This document shows, piece after piece, positions 8,633-16,645 of a stretch of 64,000 bases of DNA. The notes under the pieces are model-generated. The model was not told the DNA's origin. It was given only the letters and a program-made list of their open reading frames with translations, and did not search any database. Numbering within the stretch: position 1 is the stretch's first letter; the number at the start of each line of letters is the position of its first letter. Source of the stretch: Sphingobacterium sp. UT-1RO-CII-1 (GTDB taxonomy: Bacteria; Bacteroidota; Bacteroidia; Sphingobacteriales; Sphingobacteriaceae); assembly GCF_026711005.1 (NCBI RefSeq), contig NZ_JAPPVJ010000002.1:620001-684000 (forward strand). Reading direction: 5' to 3'. A program made the translations under genes and the position numbers.

Positions 8633-9634
8633 CAAATCATTCAAATAAGCCTTTTTCTTTTCTTCGTATTCTTCCTTCGTTAGAATTTCCTCATCAAAAA
8701 GCAGTTTCAGTTTACGCAACTGCTCTACCGGGTCCTTACCTTTTACAGGTTGCGTTACTTCATCAACCTGATCGCTAAACATCTTGCCCATACTAACCCC
8801 CGCCCCCAAGGCTACACCAACACCAGCTACCCCGCCCTCATTTTGGGCAGAATCTCGTAAAGCACGCAACTTTTCCAATTGCGCGTAAGTCAGGCCGCCT
8901 TCACTTGCCGCTTGTGTATCAGCAGAAACATCCGCTATCCTACCGATACGTTCCTGTGTGTCTTTATCAAAAGAATTGCCTTCAATCCGAAAATCCAATA
9001 ACTCCAAACCGAAATTATCAAACTCAGTAGCCAGCTCCAGACCTACGCCTTTAGCCAATTCGTTTACCTGCTGATCGATTTTCAGGTAAGGAATTTTTTC
9101 TTTCGCTAGATAAGAAGCGAAAATTTGTGGTATACGGGACTGGGCTACTTCTCTAAATTCCATCGTAGTATATTCATCTTGCGCGCCCACATACTCTATA
9201 AAAAACTTTTCAGCTTCTAATAATCGGTAAGAAAAATTACCGTAGGCGGAAAGCTGTACAGGTATATTATATTCTTCGTCTATATATTTAATAGGCGCAG
9301 ATGTCCCCCACCCCTGATTTAAAACTTGAGCTTTTCGATAAAAATAGAGCCCCATTTTGTGCTCACTTTCAAAAAGTTGAGCGAACTTTAATAGAGAGGT
9401 AATAAAGGGATGATTGCTTGTAGAAAGATTATAAACTCCTTCGCTATCAATCACATTAACGACCTTCCCTTCGTACACTAGAATACAACCTTGCCCTGGT
9501 GCTACAATCAGCTTACTGGCATTTTTAATTTCGTCTGTGACTGCAGGAAACTTCCAAAATAACCTATCTGCTTCCTGCGGTTGCCATTCAACTACAGTAG
9601 CAAGCTGTTTCTTAAAAAAACGGAATAATCCCAT
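8630..9634 (-). CDS. SPFH domain protein with C-terminal SHOCT segment
   Basis: A 334-residue protein of the YdjI-like SPFH group (sometimes labelled virion-core-like). There is no signal peptide. The N-terminal region (LIVAPGQGCILVYEGKVVNVID) starts a prohibitin-fold domain to about residue 230. A linker follows (GVAGVGVALGAGVSMGKMF, about 270-288), then a C-terminal SHOCT-type helical hairpin (LRKLKLLFDEEILTKEEYEE), which normally mediates oligomerisation. Role: probably a membrane- or stress-associated scaffold; unproven. Its start is 6 nt from the stop of the zinc-ribbon gene upstream, so the two form an operon. Confidence 0.82.
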   Translation of the reverse strand: MGLFRFFKKQLATVVEWQPQEADRLFWKFPAVTDEIKNASKLIVAPGQGCILVYEGKVVNVIDSEGVYNLSTSNHPFITSLLKFAQLFESEHKMGLYFYRKAQVLNQGWGTSAPIKYIDEEYNIPVQLSAYGNFSYRLLEAEKFFIEYVGAQDEYTTMEFREVAQSRIPQIFASYLAKEKIPYLKIDQQVNELAKGVGLELATEFDNFGLELLDFRIEGNSFDKDTQERIGRIADVSADTQAASEGGLTYAQLEKLRALRDSAQNEGGVAGVGVALGAGVSMGKMFSDQVDEVTQPVKGKDPVEQLRKLKLLFDEEILTKEEYEEKKKAYLNDL

Positions 9635-9640
9635 AGCTTT

Positions 9641-10993
9641 TTAATTAAATAGTTTGTCTTGATCCATGGTGCTAATTTCTTTACCTGCATTATCCAACAC
9701 CACAATTTTATTTATACGACCTGGAGCGCCATAATTATAATAATCAAAAACCACTCCATTAGCGTATACAAAAAAATCTGTGCCATACGCATAAACATCC
9801 TCTTCCGGTGTGTATGTCCATAGTACCGCTCCAGTTTCTGTATCAATTTTCTGTATGTACATCTTACCTTCAGGATTGGCGTTCGGCAGACCTTTAATGT
9901 ACAGGTTATCTTTATCTTGGTACATTATTTCGGCACTAAAGTAAAGCCTATCAGGCGTAAGATCCCTGAATTCACTAATCCGAGAGTTTTGGAACAGCTT
10001 TTTATCATAGGAGGTGGTGCCCAAACGATTATTAAAATTATAGACCTTTTGCCACTTCGTTTGGTTGCTGTAAGGCAATTGAATGGGATAACCTAGATTA
10101 TTTTTATAGCGATATTTAATCAACTGTCTTTTTTCATCGGGATATTCATGACTCTTCTCAGTGAAAATAAAGCGAATACTCTCTACAGCATCGTCCTTTA
10201 AACTTTTCAGACCAAGGTAGGATTCACGAAGCTCCTTAAAATCCTTATACAGCTTTTGGACAATGGGATAATAATAAAATTCTCTACCGTCATTTGTCAT
10301 TAACCGGAATCCGTCTCCATTTTCTTTATTTACAAAATCCAAGGTAGCAATACCCGAGGACAATTCTGGTACGGCACCAAAAATCTCATCAGTTATCTCT
10401 TCCAATGCATTCCGCTCTTCATTCAACTGATAAAGACGGCTGCTTTTATCAGGCAATAAGTACCATTTTCCATCACTAAATTTTCGGGAGCGCAAGTGAT
10501 ATCCATCTTTCCAGTCCACCATTTCCTCTTCATTTAACACCTTCTGATGTATAGGGTCGTAGAAACGAATGAAATATTGCTCTCTTTTTTCTTCGGCGGA
10601 ACTATTTCTACGTTCTACTTTAAACATTACGACAATATCTTCAGGGTGTTTTCCCGGGTATGCTAAATAAGATTCTATGCGCTCGCTATAATTTTTATTA
10701 GCATGTATAGTGTTAACAACGTTTTTTCCTTCCCATAGTGAGGTAATAAGAGTCGAAAAAAGAGTAATCCCCACAATAAAGATTAAGAAATAAATAATAT
10801 TTTTACGGTTTTTATCCCGCAGAGAGGGGGCTTTTTCACTGTTGTAAGTATGTTTAATATTGACGTGAATATCATCATTGTCCAAAAAATATTCGGTACC
10901 ACAGTTACTACAGATATAATGATCTTCTTTATACTCCTGCTTCTTTACACTACCGCACTGCGGACATTTTAATGCTTTAATATATTTGGCCAT
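9641..10993 (-). CDS. Zinc-ribbon membrane protein of unknown function
   Basis: A 450-residue protein with three visible parts. An N-terminal zinc ribbon (CPQC at 10-13 and CSNC at 28-31) is followed by one transmembrane helix at about residues 64-88 (NIIYFLIFIVGITLFSTLIT). A large C-terminal region rich in W/Y strands (VLWTYTPEEDVYAYGTDFF) may be propeller-like and lie across the membrane. I do not recognise the family. It is upstream of, and tightly spaced with, the SPFH/SHOCT gene. In other bacteria, YdjI-like SPFH proteins often have their own zinc ribbon, so here the ribbon may be supplied by the partner (inference). Confidence 0.7.
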   Translation of the reverse strand: MAKYIKALKCPQCGSVKKQEYKEDHYICSNCGTEYFLDNDDIHVNIKHTYNSEKAPSLRDKNRKNIIYFLIFIVGITLFSTLITSLWEGKNVVNTIHANKNYSERIESYLAYPGKHPEDIVVMFKVERRNSSAEEKREQYFIRFYDPIHQKVLNEEEMVDWKDGYHLRSRKFSDGKWYLLPDKSSRLYQLNEERNALEEITDEIFGAVPELSSGIATLDFVNKENGDGFRLMTNDGREFYYYPIVQKLYKDFKELRESYLGLKSLKDDAVESIRFIFTEKSHEYPDEKRQLIKYRYKNNLGYPIQLPYSNQTKWQKVYNFNNRLGTTSYDKKLFQNSRISEFRDLTPDRLYFSAEIMYQDKDNLYIKGLPNANPEGKMYIQKIDTETGAVLWTYTPEEDVYAYGTDFFVYANGVVFDYYNYGAPGRINKIVVLDNAGKEISTMDQDKLFN

Positions 10994-11039
10994 AGCCTTT
11001 TTATCAGATTAACTCCCTGTAAGTCCAAAAAACAATTCA

Positions 11040-11047
11040 CAAAACTA
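11040..11047 (-). promoter_or_regulatory. Candidate -7 element (TAGTTTTG) of the zinc-ribbon/SPFH operon
   Basis: The minus-strand octamer fits TAnnTTTG about 47 nt upstream of the 10993 start. A -33 element is not obvious. Confidence 0.35.
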
Positions 11048-11190
11048 CACAAACCATTACTATTTATCGATTTATGTTATACAGTTAAGTAGGCAACTTC
11101 TATATTTTTTTATAAAAGACACAATAGTTCTTTCTTTTAGAACAGAAATTCCACTTTAATTACTAAATTCGAGTTCAAAATTCCGTTCTA

Positions 11191-11334
11191 TTGGCAGCAA
11201 TTAAACAGTTAGCAGGTCAGACACTTTGGTATGGTGCCAGTAATATTGGCGCTAAATTTCTTAACTACTTACTTACTCCTCTCCTGACTTATCTTATGTC
11301 GGACACTTCTGGGGCTGTTAAAGCTAGAAAATGA
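11191..11334 (+). pseudogene. 5' stub of a polysaccharide (O-antigen) flippase gene
   Basis: A 47-codon frame begins with TTG and reads AAIKQLAGQTLWYGASNIG, then AKFLNYLLTPLLTYLMS. This is the characteristic N-terminus (first helix and start of TM2) of Wzx-type polysaccharide-transporter (PF01943-like) flippases, which are normally over 400 residues. After DTSG the match stops and a TGA follows. It is therefore a truncated remnant. The ATG normally expected at the start is TTG, a further sign of decay. It marks the left edge of the accessory patch. Confidence 0.6.
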
Positions 11335-11361
11335 TATAAAGCGAATAAGAAATAATTTATA

Positions 11362-11403
11362 AAATAAAAAACTCCAACTGTAATTCTTTGGAGTTTTTAT
11401 TTA
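11362..11403. terminator. Bidirectional terminator-like hairpin
   Basis: A stem built on AAAAACTCCAA/TTGGAGTTTTT (about 11365-11400) has A-runs before and T-runs after it, so it can end transcription in either direction. It would serve the flippase stub on the plus strand and the three-gene cassette on the minus strand, whose last stop is at 11460. Confidence 0.7.
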
Positions 11404-11459
11404 AGACTATCCTAAAATTGTGTACTTTTTTGTCTTAGTAACTTTTAGAATCACTGAAG

Positions 11460-11693
11460 CTAGATCCTTATCCAATTATTACCATTCCATCTAAATTCTT
11501 TTCCTGCTTTAGGTCTTGGTTGTTTTGATTGAAATATACCAGCTACAACTTTTACACATCCCTGACTAACTAAATAATTAGTTACATCGTGAGTAAACTG
11601 TACTGCCTTATCATGATTATGCTCATCTTGTTGACCAAAGCATACGCTATCACCTCCATCGTAGGAGAATTTTTGAACATTGTAAACTGCCAT
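11460..11693 (-). CDS. Small protein of unknown function, last gene of the cassette
   Basis: A 77-residue protein I do not recognise. It has no signal peptide or membrane helix. It contains two cysteines (Cys18 in DSVCFGQQDEHNHD and a second in SQGCVKVVAG), a His-rich patch (EHNHD) and an aromatic C-terminus (FRWNGNNWIRI). It starts 24 nt after the stop of the paralogue gene upstream and ends before a strong terminator, so it is probably the third gene of the transcript. The tail (RWNGNNW) resembles a small sheet-forming surface motif, but nothing more can be said. Confidence 0.6.
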   Translation of the reverse strand: MAVYNVQKFSYDGGDSVCFGQQDEHNHDKAVQFTHDVTNYLVSQGCVKVVAGIFQSKQPRPKAGKEFRWNGNNWIRI

Positions 11694-11717
11694 AATACTT
11701 TATTATCTAATATATTC

Positions 11718-12704
11718 CTACTCTATTCGTTTTTCGGATTCCACATTTTTAATCATTGATATAAATTCCTCTTTCATTTTTAATATGTCGTAATTGTTTT
11801 TTTGTACATTATATTCTTTAGCATACAAACTCAATGCTTTAGGACTTATAAAGTTATATGTATCTTTTCTAAAATGAACAAAATTTAAAGATTCTATATC
11901 TTTACTTTTTAATATCTGTGATTGAAATAAACCCTTATTTAAATTATCTAGCTCTTTAGTATCAACTTCAATAAATTTCCCTAAAGAGACAAACTCTTCT
12001 TTGTTAAGTAAATTTTTCTCACCAACTAATGAACCTGAATTATCAATAACTGCCTCTTTAATTTTAATAACTTTCTTAAAATTAACTTTTTGATTCATGT
12101 TGGCAGAAGGCAATGCACCAGTTTTTTTAAAAGATAATATACTTTCAGGTGGAATAGTTTTATTTAATTTCAAACTTTCGTCTAATTTAAAATGTAGTAC
12201 CATCACGCTTATACATGTCATACCCATTAAATATTCACAAATAAAAAATATAGTTGACACTCTATTTTTTAATGGATTGATATGGAAGTCTCCATTTATA
12301 ACATTCTTTAAAGTGTCCTTTTTCATCGAATTTAGCATTCCATCTGCAAAAGATAATGAAGAGCTAGATGGATCTATTCCTAATACATTACCGATAATTT
12401 CTCTGCCTAAGTCTTTAGAATTATCATCAATTTTATAGTATAACTCCTGTTTAGAAGTGTTTATTAAATACCCCGAACCATCTAATATAGAGCTTACCGC
12501 ATCATAATCATTTATTGAATAATAAGAATTTTCATCATCTTTTTTTGTTTGACTTATAGACTTTATCATCGTACTAAAAAAAACTGAAACCTCATCAAAC
12601 AGATTTGTAACTTCTAAAGGTATTTTATACTGGCTCTTTTCAGTAGTTATAATTAATATATTTCCTGTTTGATTAAAGGTGTAGAACTTTTCAATTTCCG
12701 TCAT
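11718..12704 (-). CDS. Unknown cassette protein, paralogue B
   Basis: A 328-residue protein of no family I recognise, and a diverged paralogue of the next gene upstream. Shared landmarks in the same order are FNQTGNI (N-terminus), EVSVFF followed by KSISQT, YYS-x-x-DYDA, ILDGSGY, a middle segment ending in SFADGML, FICEYLMGM (about 152-160) and a HFRKDTYNFISPKAL block near the C-terminus. No signal peptide. The hydrophobic FFICEYLMGMTCISVMVLHF stretch could be a buried strand-helix or a membrane-inserting segment. The DNA is clearly more AT-rich than the flanking core genes, which suggests acquisition. The start 51 nt after the upstream stop is supported by the conserved N-terminus. Confidence 0.65.
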   Translation of the reverse strand: MTEIEKFYTFNQTGNILIITTEKSQYKIPLEVTNLFDEVSVFFSTMIKSISQTKKDDENSYYSINDYDAVSSILDGSGYLINTSKQELYYKIDDNSKDLGREIIGNVLGIDPSSSSLSFADGMLNSMKKDTLKNVINGDFHINPLKNRVSTIFFICEYLMGMTCISVMVLHFKLDESLKLNKTIPPESILSFKKTGALPSANMNQKVNFKKVIKIKEAVIDNSGSLVGEKNLLNKEEFVSLGKFIEVDTKELDNLNKGLFQSQILKSKDIESLNFVHFRKDTYNFISPKALSLYAKEYNVQKNNYDILKMKEEFISMIKNVESEKRIE

Positions 12705-12755
12705 AATTTAACAACCTCTCTAATTTATCAAGGAATTTTATATTTTAGAATTCTA

Positions 12756-13847
12756 TTATACTTTAAATTGTAATGAAGTAGTTGTTAAAGTATAACTGTT
12801 TCCTGTGCTTGTACAAGTGCCTTCTATTTTGATAGAGAAAGAAGCCTCTTCAGTTCCCGAAACTGAAAAAGAAATACTATTTTCAGAAGGCATAACCTTA
12901 TCTCCTCCTTCACCAAAAGAAACTTTATCTGTTCCAATTATAGTCAATTTAACTTCCTTAAGTCCAAAATATTCCCCAATGATAAATCCATTTTCACCTT
13001 CACGTATTTCTCCAGATACTTTTGTATCAAAACTATTAAAAAATGGAGATCTGCCAACTAAAGCTTTTAGATGGTTAATCAACTGAATATAATCACGATT
13101 ATTCATTTCTGTATTAAGTTCCTCAGCGAATTCTTTTATAAAAGAAGGCGTAACAAACATGTAAGTATCTTTATGGATTTTCAACTCAGTTTTGGTAGAT
13201 TCTGCTTTAAAACAAGGACCTGCTTGGTAGGTAGAATTAGCAATACTTGAATCAACTGATAGTACTATTGCAGAAATTAATGGCATACCCATTATATATT
13301 CACACACAAAAATAATATTGGCTACCTTACTACTACTACTCGAGTTAGCTATACTAAAATTCACATAATCTTCAGATTTTTTCCCTATAGATGCTAACAT
13401 AGATTGAGCAAATGGTATTATAGCATCACCAACTGCTAATCCTATAACACCAGAAAGCAAATCTGTTGAAAACGTTGTACCGTAAGTACTAGTTTTAGAT
13501 ACTAAATCTTGTTCAGTAACTCTCACAAAATAACCTGAACCATCAATAATAGCTTCTAACGCATCATAATCATATAACGAATAATACATTGGTTGTTCAA
13601 TCTCTTTTCCTCCTACTTTAACTTTCTTAATTAAATTAGGATTAATTGTCTGAGATATAGATTTAGTCATTGCAGCAAAAAACACTGATACTTCAGAGAA
13701 AGTTTCTCTAACAGACTCAGGAATATCATTACCATCAGGGTCTGTTGATGACATCATTATATTTCCTGTTTGATTAAATACATAATGTTTTGTTCCTTGA
13801 ATATTAAACTTTGAATCTAATGGAACTAATAATTCACTTTCTTTCAT
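12756..13847 (-). CDS. Unknown cassette protein, paralogue A
   Basis: A 363-residue protein and first gene of the minus-strand cassette. It shares with paralogue B: FNQTGNI, EVSVFFAAMTKSISQT, YYSLYDYDA, IIDGSGYF, a hydrophobic helix (LLSGVIGLAVGDAIIPFAQS, about 132-151), FVCEYIMGM, and HKDTYMFVTPSFI. It adds a C-terminal domain of about 90 residues that B lacks, rich in short strands (KLTIIGTDKVSFGEG, SFSIKIEGTCTSTGN), Ig-like in look. No signal peptide. Two long hydrophobic segments in an otherwise soluble protein suggest a conditionally membrane-active or oligomeric protein, but no function is established. AT-rich codon use sets the cassette apart. Confidence 0.65.
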   Translation of the reverse strand: MKESELLVPLDSKFNIQGTKHYVFNQTGNIMMSSTDPDGNDIPESVRETFSEVSVFFAAMTKSISQTINPNLIKKVKVGGKEIEQPMYYSLYDYDALEAIIDGSGYFVRVTEQDLVSKTSTYGTTFSTDLLSGVIGLAVGDAIIPFAQSMLASIGKKSEDYVNFSIANSSSSSKVANIIFVCEYIMGMPLISAIVLSVDSSIANSTYQAGPCFKAESTKTELKIHKDTYMFVTPSFIKEFAEELNTEMNNRDYIQLINHLKALVGRSPFFNSFDTKVSGEIREGENGFIIGEYFGLKEVKLTIIGTDKVSFGEGGDKVMPSENSISFSVSGTEEASFSIKIEGTCTSTGNSYTLTTTSLQFKV

Positions 13848-13878
13848 AAATCTCGTTTTTTAATTTCCTACTCATAAG

Positions 13879-14022
13879 GCTCTTTCAGAATTTTGCCCCG
13901 TTTTTGCAAATGGTATCTGGACTCCATGGTTAGTTGGTAAAATGTTTTATAAAAATAGTAATATTAATTATAATTTAATATTTAAAATTATTTTATTTTT
14001 TTCCTACGGCTTATGTTTTTAA
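13879..14022 (+). pseudogene. Possible internal fragment of a flippase
   Basis: A 47-codon plus-strand frame in the same orientation as the 11191 stub reads FANGIWTPWLVGKMFYKNS then NINYNLIFKIILFF, ending at TAA 14020-14022. Wzx-type flippases carry an A/I-W-x-PW segment followed by a K/N-rich loop and a helix in their second half, so this could be a remnant of the same gene on the other side of the cassette. The match is by eye only; chance similarity in AT-rich DNA cannot be excluded. Confidence 0.35.
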
Positions 14023-14106
14023 AAAAAATAATTTAAACCCAATTACATGACAAAATTTCATGATATAGAAGTCCAGTTTTTTCACACCCAGAAAGGGGCT
14101 ATTCGG

Positions 14107-15060
14107 ATAGACAATCGAGTTCATTTTTGAATGCAGATTTAGCCTTTCTCCCGTGTTTTTTGATCTTGATCGGTTTTATTTCTCGAGCAATGTCGTTTGC
14201 CGTAAGATAGTACCGGATACAAGCCAACATACTAAGCATCATTAATTTTTCGAGCCTCTCCAATGCCGCTACATGGGGGCTTCGATATTGAACCCACTGA
14301 ATTTCATTTCTTTGAAAAAGGTTTCGATCTGCCAGCCCTCTTTATAAGAGGTCAATGCTTTATCAGACTTATTAGAAGAGACTAATATAAGCCATTCGGT
14401 CTTTTCTTAAACACTGGATTTTGCAGCTGATAAGTAGCAAAGTTCTCCCCCTAGCTTCACAATACACAAACATTCTGAATATTAATAATTTATCATCACA
14501 TTGAACAAATAGGAAGCTTTGACAAAATATTGCTTTATTGCCAAGAAGACCTTAAAATTATTACATATCGTGATATGATAACGAATATTATGGAGGGTTA
14601 GAAAGTTGAGCCAGAGATCTCCCACAAACTTCCTATCGGCCAATAGACAATCAATCTGATCTAGACCAAACCAATCGGTGAAGTTCTGCATTAGATCGAT
14701 CCGTTCCTGTGCATTGGAGTTTCCTCTTTTGTCAAGCATCTTGAACAGAAACGGAACAACAATACCTCTATATGCCATGCGTAACATCAAAATATTGATA
14801 TTGCTACTCCCGAACTTCAAATTTGTTCGGTCTATGACCAATATTAACTTTCCGCTTATGAGCATCGCGCTGAATATCAAAGAGCTAATAAGCTTCATCT
14901 GCAATTCTGCCTCTGCCATAAAACGCTGCATACGCCGCGCCCAGCTCGAAGCAAGGCTTGCAGAAGCAAAACCTGCAGACATCTTCACAAAGCTTACAGA
15001 CTTTGCTTTGCATAGCACTCTTACAAACAAAAAGATGAGGCGGATGACGATTTCAAGAAG
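14107..15060 (-). pseudogene. Decayed IS4-family transposase
   Basis: The 5' part is an open frame at 14482-15030 with the first two DDE regions: LILVIDRTNLKFG (first Asp) and IDCLLADRKFVG (second Asp), with NINILMLRMAYRGIVVP between them. The 3' part lies in other frames: SYKEGWQIETFFKEMK holds the Glu and Lys of the IS4 Y-R-E-K signature, but the Arg is Gly. A frameshift after GFNIEA precedes LERLEKLMMLSMLACI and KIKKHGRKAKSAF, then the stop at about 14107. The N-terminus is degenerate and no terminal inverted repeat pair is visible. The element is therefore inactive, a trace of past insertion next to a tRNA gene. Confidence 0.8.
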
Positions 15061-15103
15061 TAAAGAGATTGAACCCTTGTGTTCTCATCCCAGATATTGG
15101 TAT

Positions 15104-15137
15104 ACAAAAAAAGCCTCACTTTTCAGTGAAGCTTTTG
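15104..15137 (-). terminator. Terminator of tRNA-Lys
   Basis: The stem AAGCCTCACT/AGTGAAGCTT (15111-15120 with 15125-15134, one mismatch) has a TTTC loop. A run of A at 15105-15110 becomes the U-tract on the minus strand, directly downstream of the tRNA. Confidence 0.8.
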
Positions 15138-15141
15138 TTTG

Positions 15142-15214
15142 TGATCCCGCTGGGATTCGAACCCAGGACCCATACATTAAAAGTGTATTGCTCTACCAGC
15201 TGAGCTACGGAATC
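15142..15214 (-). tRNA. tRNA-Lys (anticodon TTT)
   Basis: A 73-nt cloverleaf read on the minus strand. The acceptor stem GATTCCG pairs with CGGGATC (one G-T pair), followed by discriminator A. The D arm contains GCTCAGCTGGTAGAGC, the anticodon loop CTTTTAA gives UUU, and the T arm has GGTTCGAATCC. The 3' CCA is not encoded, as is common in this phylum. It has its own promoter and terminator. The decayed IS4 element lies just downstream. Confidence 0.95.
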
Positions 15215-15257
15215 TCACTTCTAACTTTTGAAGTTTCCTTCGTTGTTTGGAGTGATG

Positions 15258-15288
15258 CAAAGGTAGGTATTTTGAAGACAATACCAAA
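15258..15288 (-). promoter_or_regulatory. tRNA-Lys promoter (TTTG-N19-TACCTTTG)
   Basis: On the minus strand, TTTG (15285-15288) is separated by 19 nt from TACCTTTG (15258-15265). This is an excellent match to the Bacteroidota sigma-70 promoter, about 43 nt upstream of the tRNA 5' end. Confidence 0.8.
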
Positions 15289-15427
15289 CAAATACAGCAT
15301 AATTTTGCATATTAAATCAAAACACACTCAATATGAGGAAATTATTGTTAGATTTTATTTGTCAAATAAAAAAAGCCTGTTAAATATGGACCGATATTTT
15401 GATAAACAAGAAAAATAAAATATATTT

Positions 15428-15448
15428 ATGATATCATTTTGATATCAT
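15428..15448 (+). promoter_or_regulatory. Tandem TGATATCA palindromes, candidate operator
   Basis: Two identical 8-bp palindromes TGATATCA (15429-15436 and 15440-15447) are spaced 11 bp centre to centre, and the whole is itself an inverted repeat (ATGATATCA-TTT-TGATATCAT). It lies 25 nt upstream of the SPFH gene, whose operon encodes a ribbon-helix-helix protein. RHH dimers typically bind adjacent sites about one helical turn apart, so autoregulation is a reasonable inference. Confidence 0.5.
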
Positions 15449-15472
15449 ACAAACTACATTAAACAAAAAATT

Positions 15473-16342
15473 ATGGAAAAAACAGTAAAACCCATTTCAG
15501 GATACACCGCTTTAGGTGTCGCTATCATCAGTCTACTACTCTCTATTTATCTTTTTATTACAGGCATAAAAAATGAAGTAGCTTTTCTCATTGTGATTTC
15601 AGTTATACTCTTTATTGCTTTTGTTTTTATTTCAAAAGGCATCATGATTATTCATCCCAATCATTCTCGAGTATTAAATTTCTTTGGAAAATATGTAGGA
15701 ACAGTAAAGGAGAATGGTTTATTTTTCATCAACCCACTTTATAGTACCATTAAACTTTCTCTTCGTTCAGAGAATTTACAAGGACAAACCATTAAAGTTA
15801 ATGATAAGTTGGGCAACCCTATAGAAATTGGCGCTGTCGTTGTATGGAAAATAGGCAATACTTATAAAGCTGTTTACGATGTAGAGCGAGTAGTAGATTA
15901 TGTCCGGGTTCAAAGCGAGGCTGCTGTCAGACATTTAGCAGTTAGCTTTGCCTACGATGATTTTGAAGAAGGTACTCAAGAAATAACCTTACGAAACGGT
16001 GGCGAAGAAGTTAATCATATTTTAGAAAACGAATTGACAGCACGTCTAGAAAAAGCAGGTATAGTTGTTGAAGAAGCAAGAATTAGTCACTTGGCTTATG
16101 CCCCTGAAATTGCTAGTGCGATGCTTCAAAGACAACAAGCAACAGCTATTGTAGCCGCTCGCAGTAAAATAGTAGAAGGAGCTGTTGGCATGGTTGAAAT
16201 GGCTTTAAAAAAATTAGCCACTGAGGGTGTCGTTGAGCTTGATGAAGAACGCAAAGCAGTTATGGTCAGCAATCTTATGGTCGTGTTATGTGGCGATAAA
16301 GCTGCACAACCTGTTGTGAATACAGGCACACTTTACAACTAA
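15473..16342 (+). CDS. SPFH (Band 7 / prohibitin) membrane protein
   Basis: A 289-residue stomatin/prohibitin-type protein. Two N-terminal transmembrane helices (about residues 10-28 and 34-54) precede [21 protein letters not shown], the start of the SPFH domain, then [16 protein letters not shown] and the [20 protein letters not shown] helical stretch typical of the family. SPFH proteins oligomerise on membranes and organise microdomains or proteases. The gene is followed 45 nt later by a small RHH gene on the same strand, a pairing that looks like a conserved operon. A candidate operator lies upstream. Confidence 0.9.
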   Translation: MEKTVKPISGYTALGVAIISLLLSIYLFITGIKNEVAFLIVISVILFIAFVFISKGIMIIHPNHSRVLNFFGKYVGTVKENGLFFINPLYSTIKLSLRSENLQGQTIKVNDKLGNPIEIGAVVVWKIGNTYKAVYDVERVVDYVRVQSEAAVRHLAVSFAYDDFEEGTQEITLRNGGEEVNHILENELTARLEKAGIVVEEARISHLAYAPEIASAMLQRQQATAIVAARSKIVEGAVGMVEMALKKLATEGVVELDEERKAVMVSNLMVVLCGDKAAQPVVNTGTLYN

Positions 16343-16387
16343 TTGAACGTATAACAAACGGGCCAAAATTATAATAAAACAAGCATC

Positions 16388-16570
16388 ATGAAGAAGAATT
16401 TTGTGTTGAGGATTGATGAAGATATGTATAAACTTTTAGAAAAGTGGGCGCAAGACGAATTTAGGAGTGTGAACGGTCAGGTAGAGTACCTTATTCATCA
16501 AGCATTAGTAGAAACGGGACGAAAATGTAAAAAAGTCACCATCAAAACAGATGATAAAAAAACAGAATAA
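16388..16570 (+). CDS. Arc-type ribbon-helix-helix DNA-binding protein
   Basis: A 60-residue protein: KNFVLRIDEDMYKLLEKWA then DEFRSVNGQVEYLIHQAL gives the beta-alpha-alpha fold of Arc/MetJ regulators. The FVLRID strand inserts into the major groove and the SVNGQVEYLI helix forms the dimer core. The basic tail (KCKKVTIKTDDKK) is variable. Downstream of, and co-directional with, the SPFH gene, ending at a strong hairpin. It probably represses its own operon through the tandem palindromes at 15428-15448; this is inference. Confidence 0.85.
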   Translation: MKKNFVLRIDEDMYKLLEKWAQDEFRSVNGQVEYLIHQALVETGRKCKKVTIKTDDKKTE

Positions 16571-16580
16571 AACCACTCTA

Positions 16581-16614
16581 AAAAAAACGGGCGAAAGATT
16601 ACTCTTCCGCCCGT
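16581..16614 (-). terminator. Terminator between the RHH gene and the convergent TIM-barrel gene
   Basis: ACGGGCG (16587-16593) pairs with CGCCCGT (about 16608-16614), with extra pairing inside the loop. The A-run at 16579-16587 gives a U-tract on the minus strand, so it mainly ends the gene at 16646; it may also act for the plus-strand RHH transcript. Confidence 0.75.
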
Positions 16615-16645
16615 AAATATAATCAATCTTAAATAGCGCTCGTTT

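Noticed and set aside
14678..15418. 246-codon plus-strand frame across the IS4 remnant and tRNA-Lys
   Set aside because: It runs antisense through the transposase remnant and through the tRNA gene; its composition is a shadow of those features.
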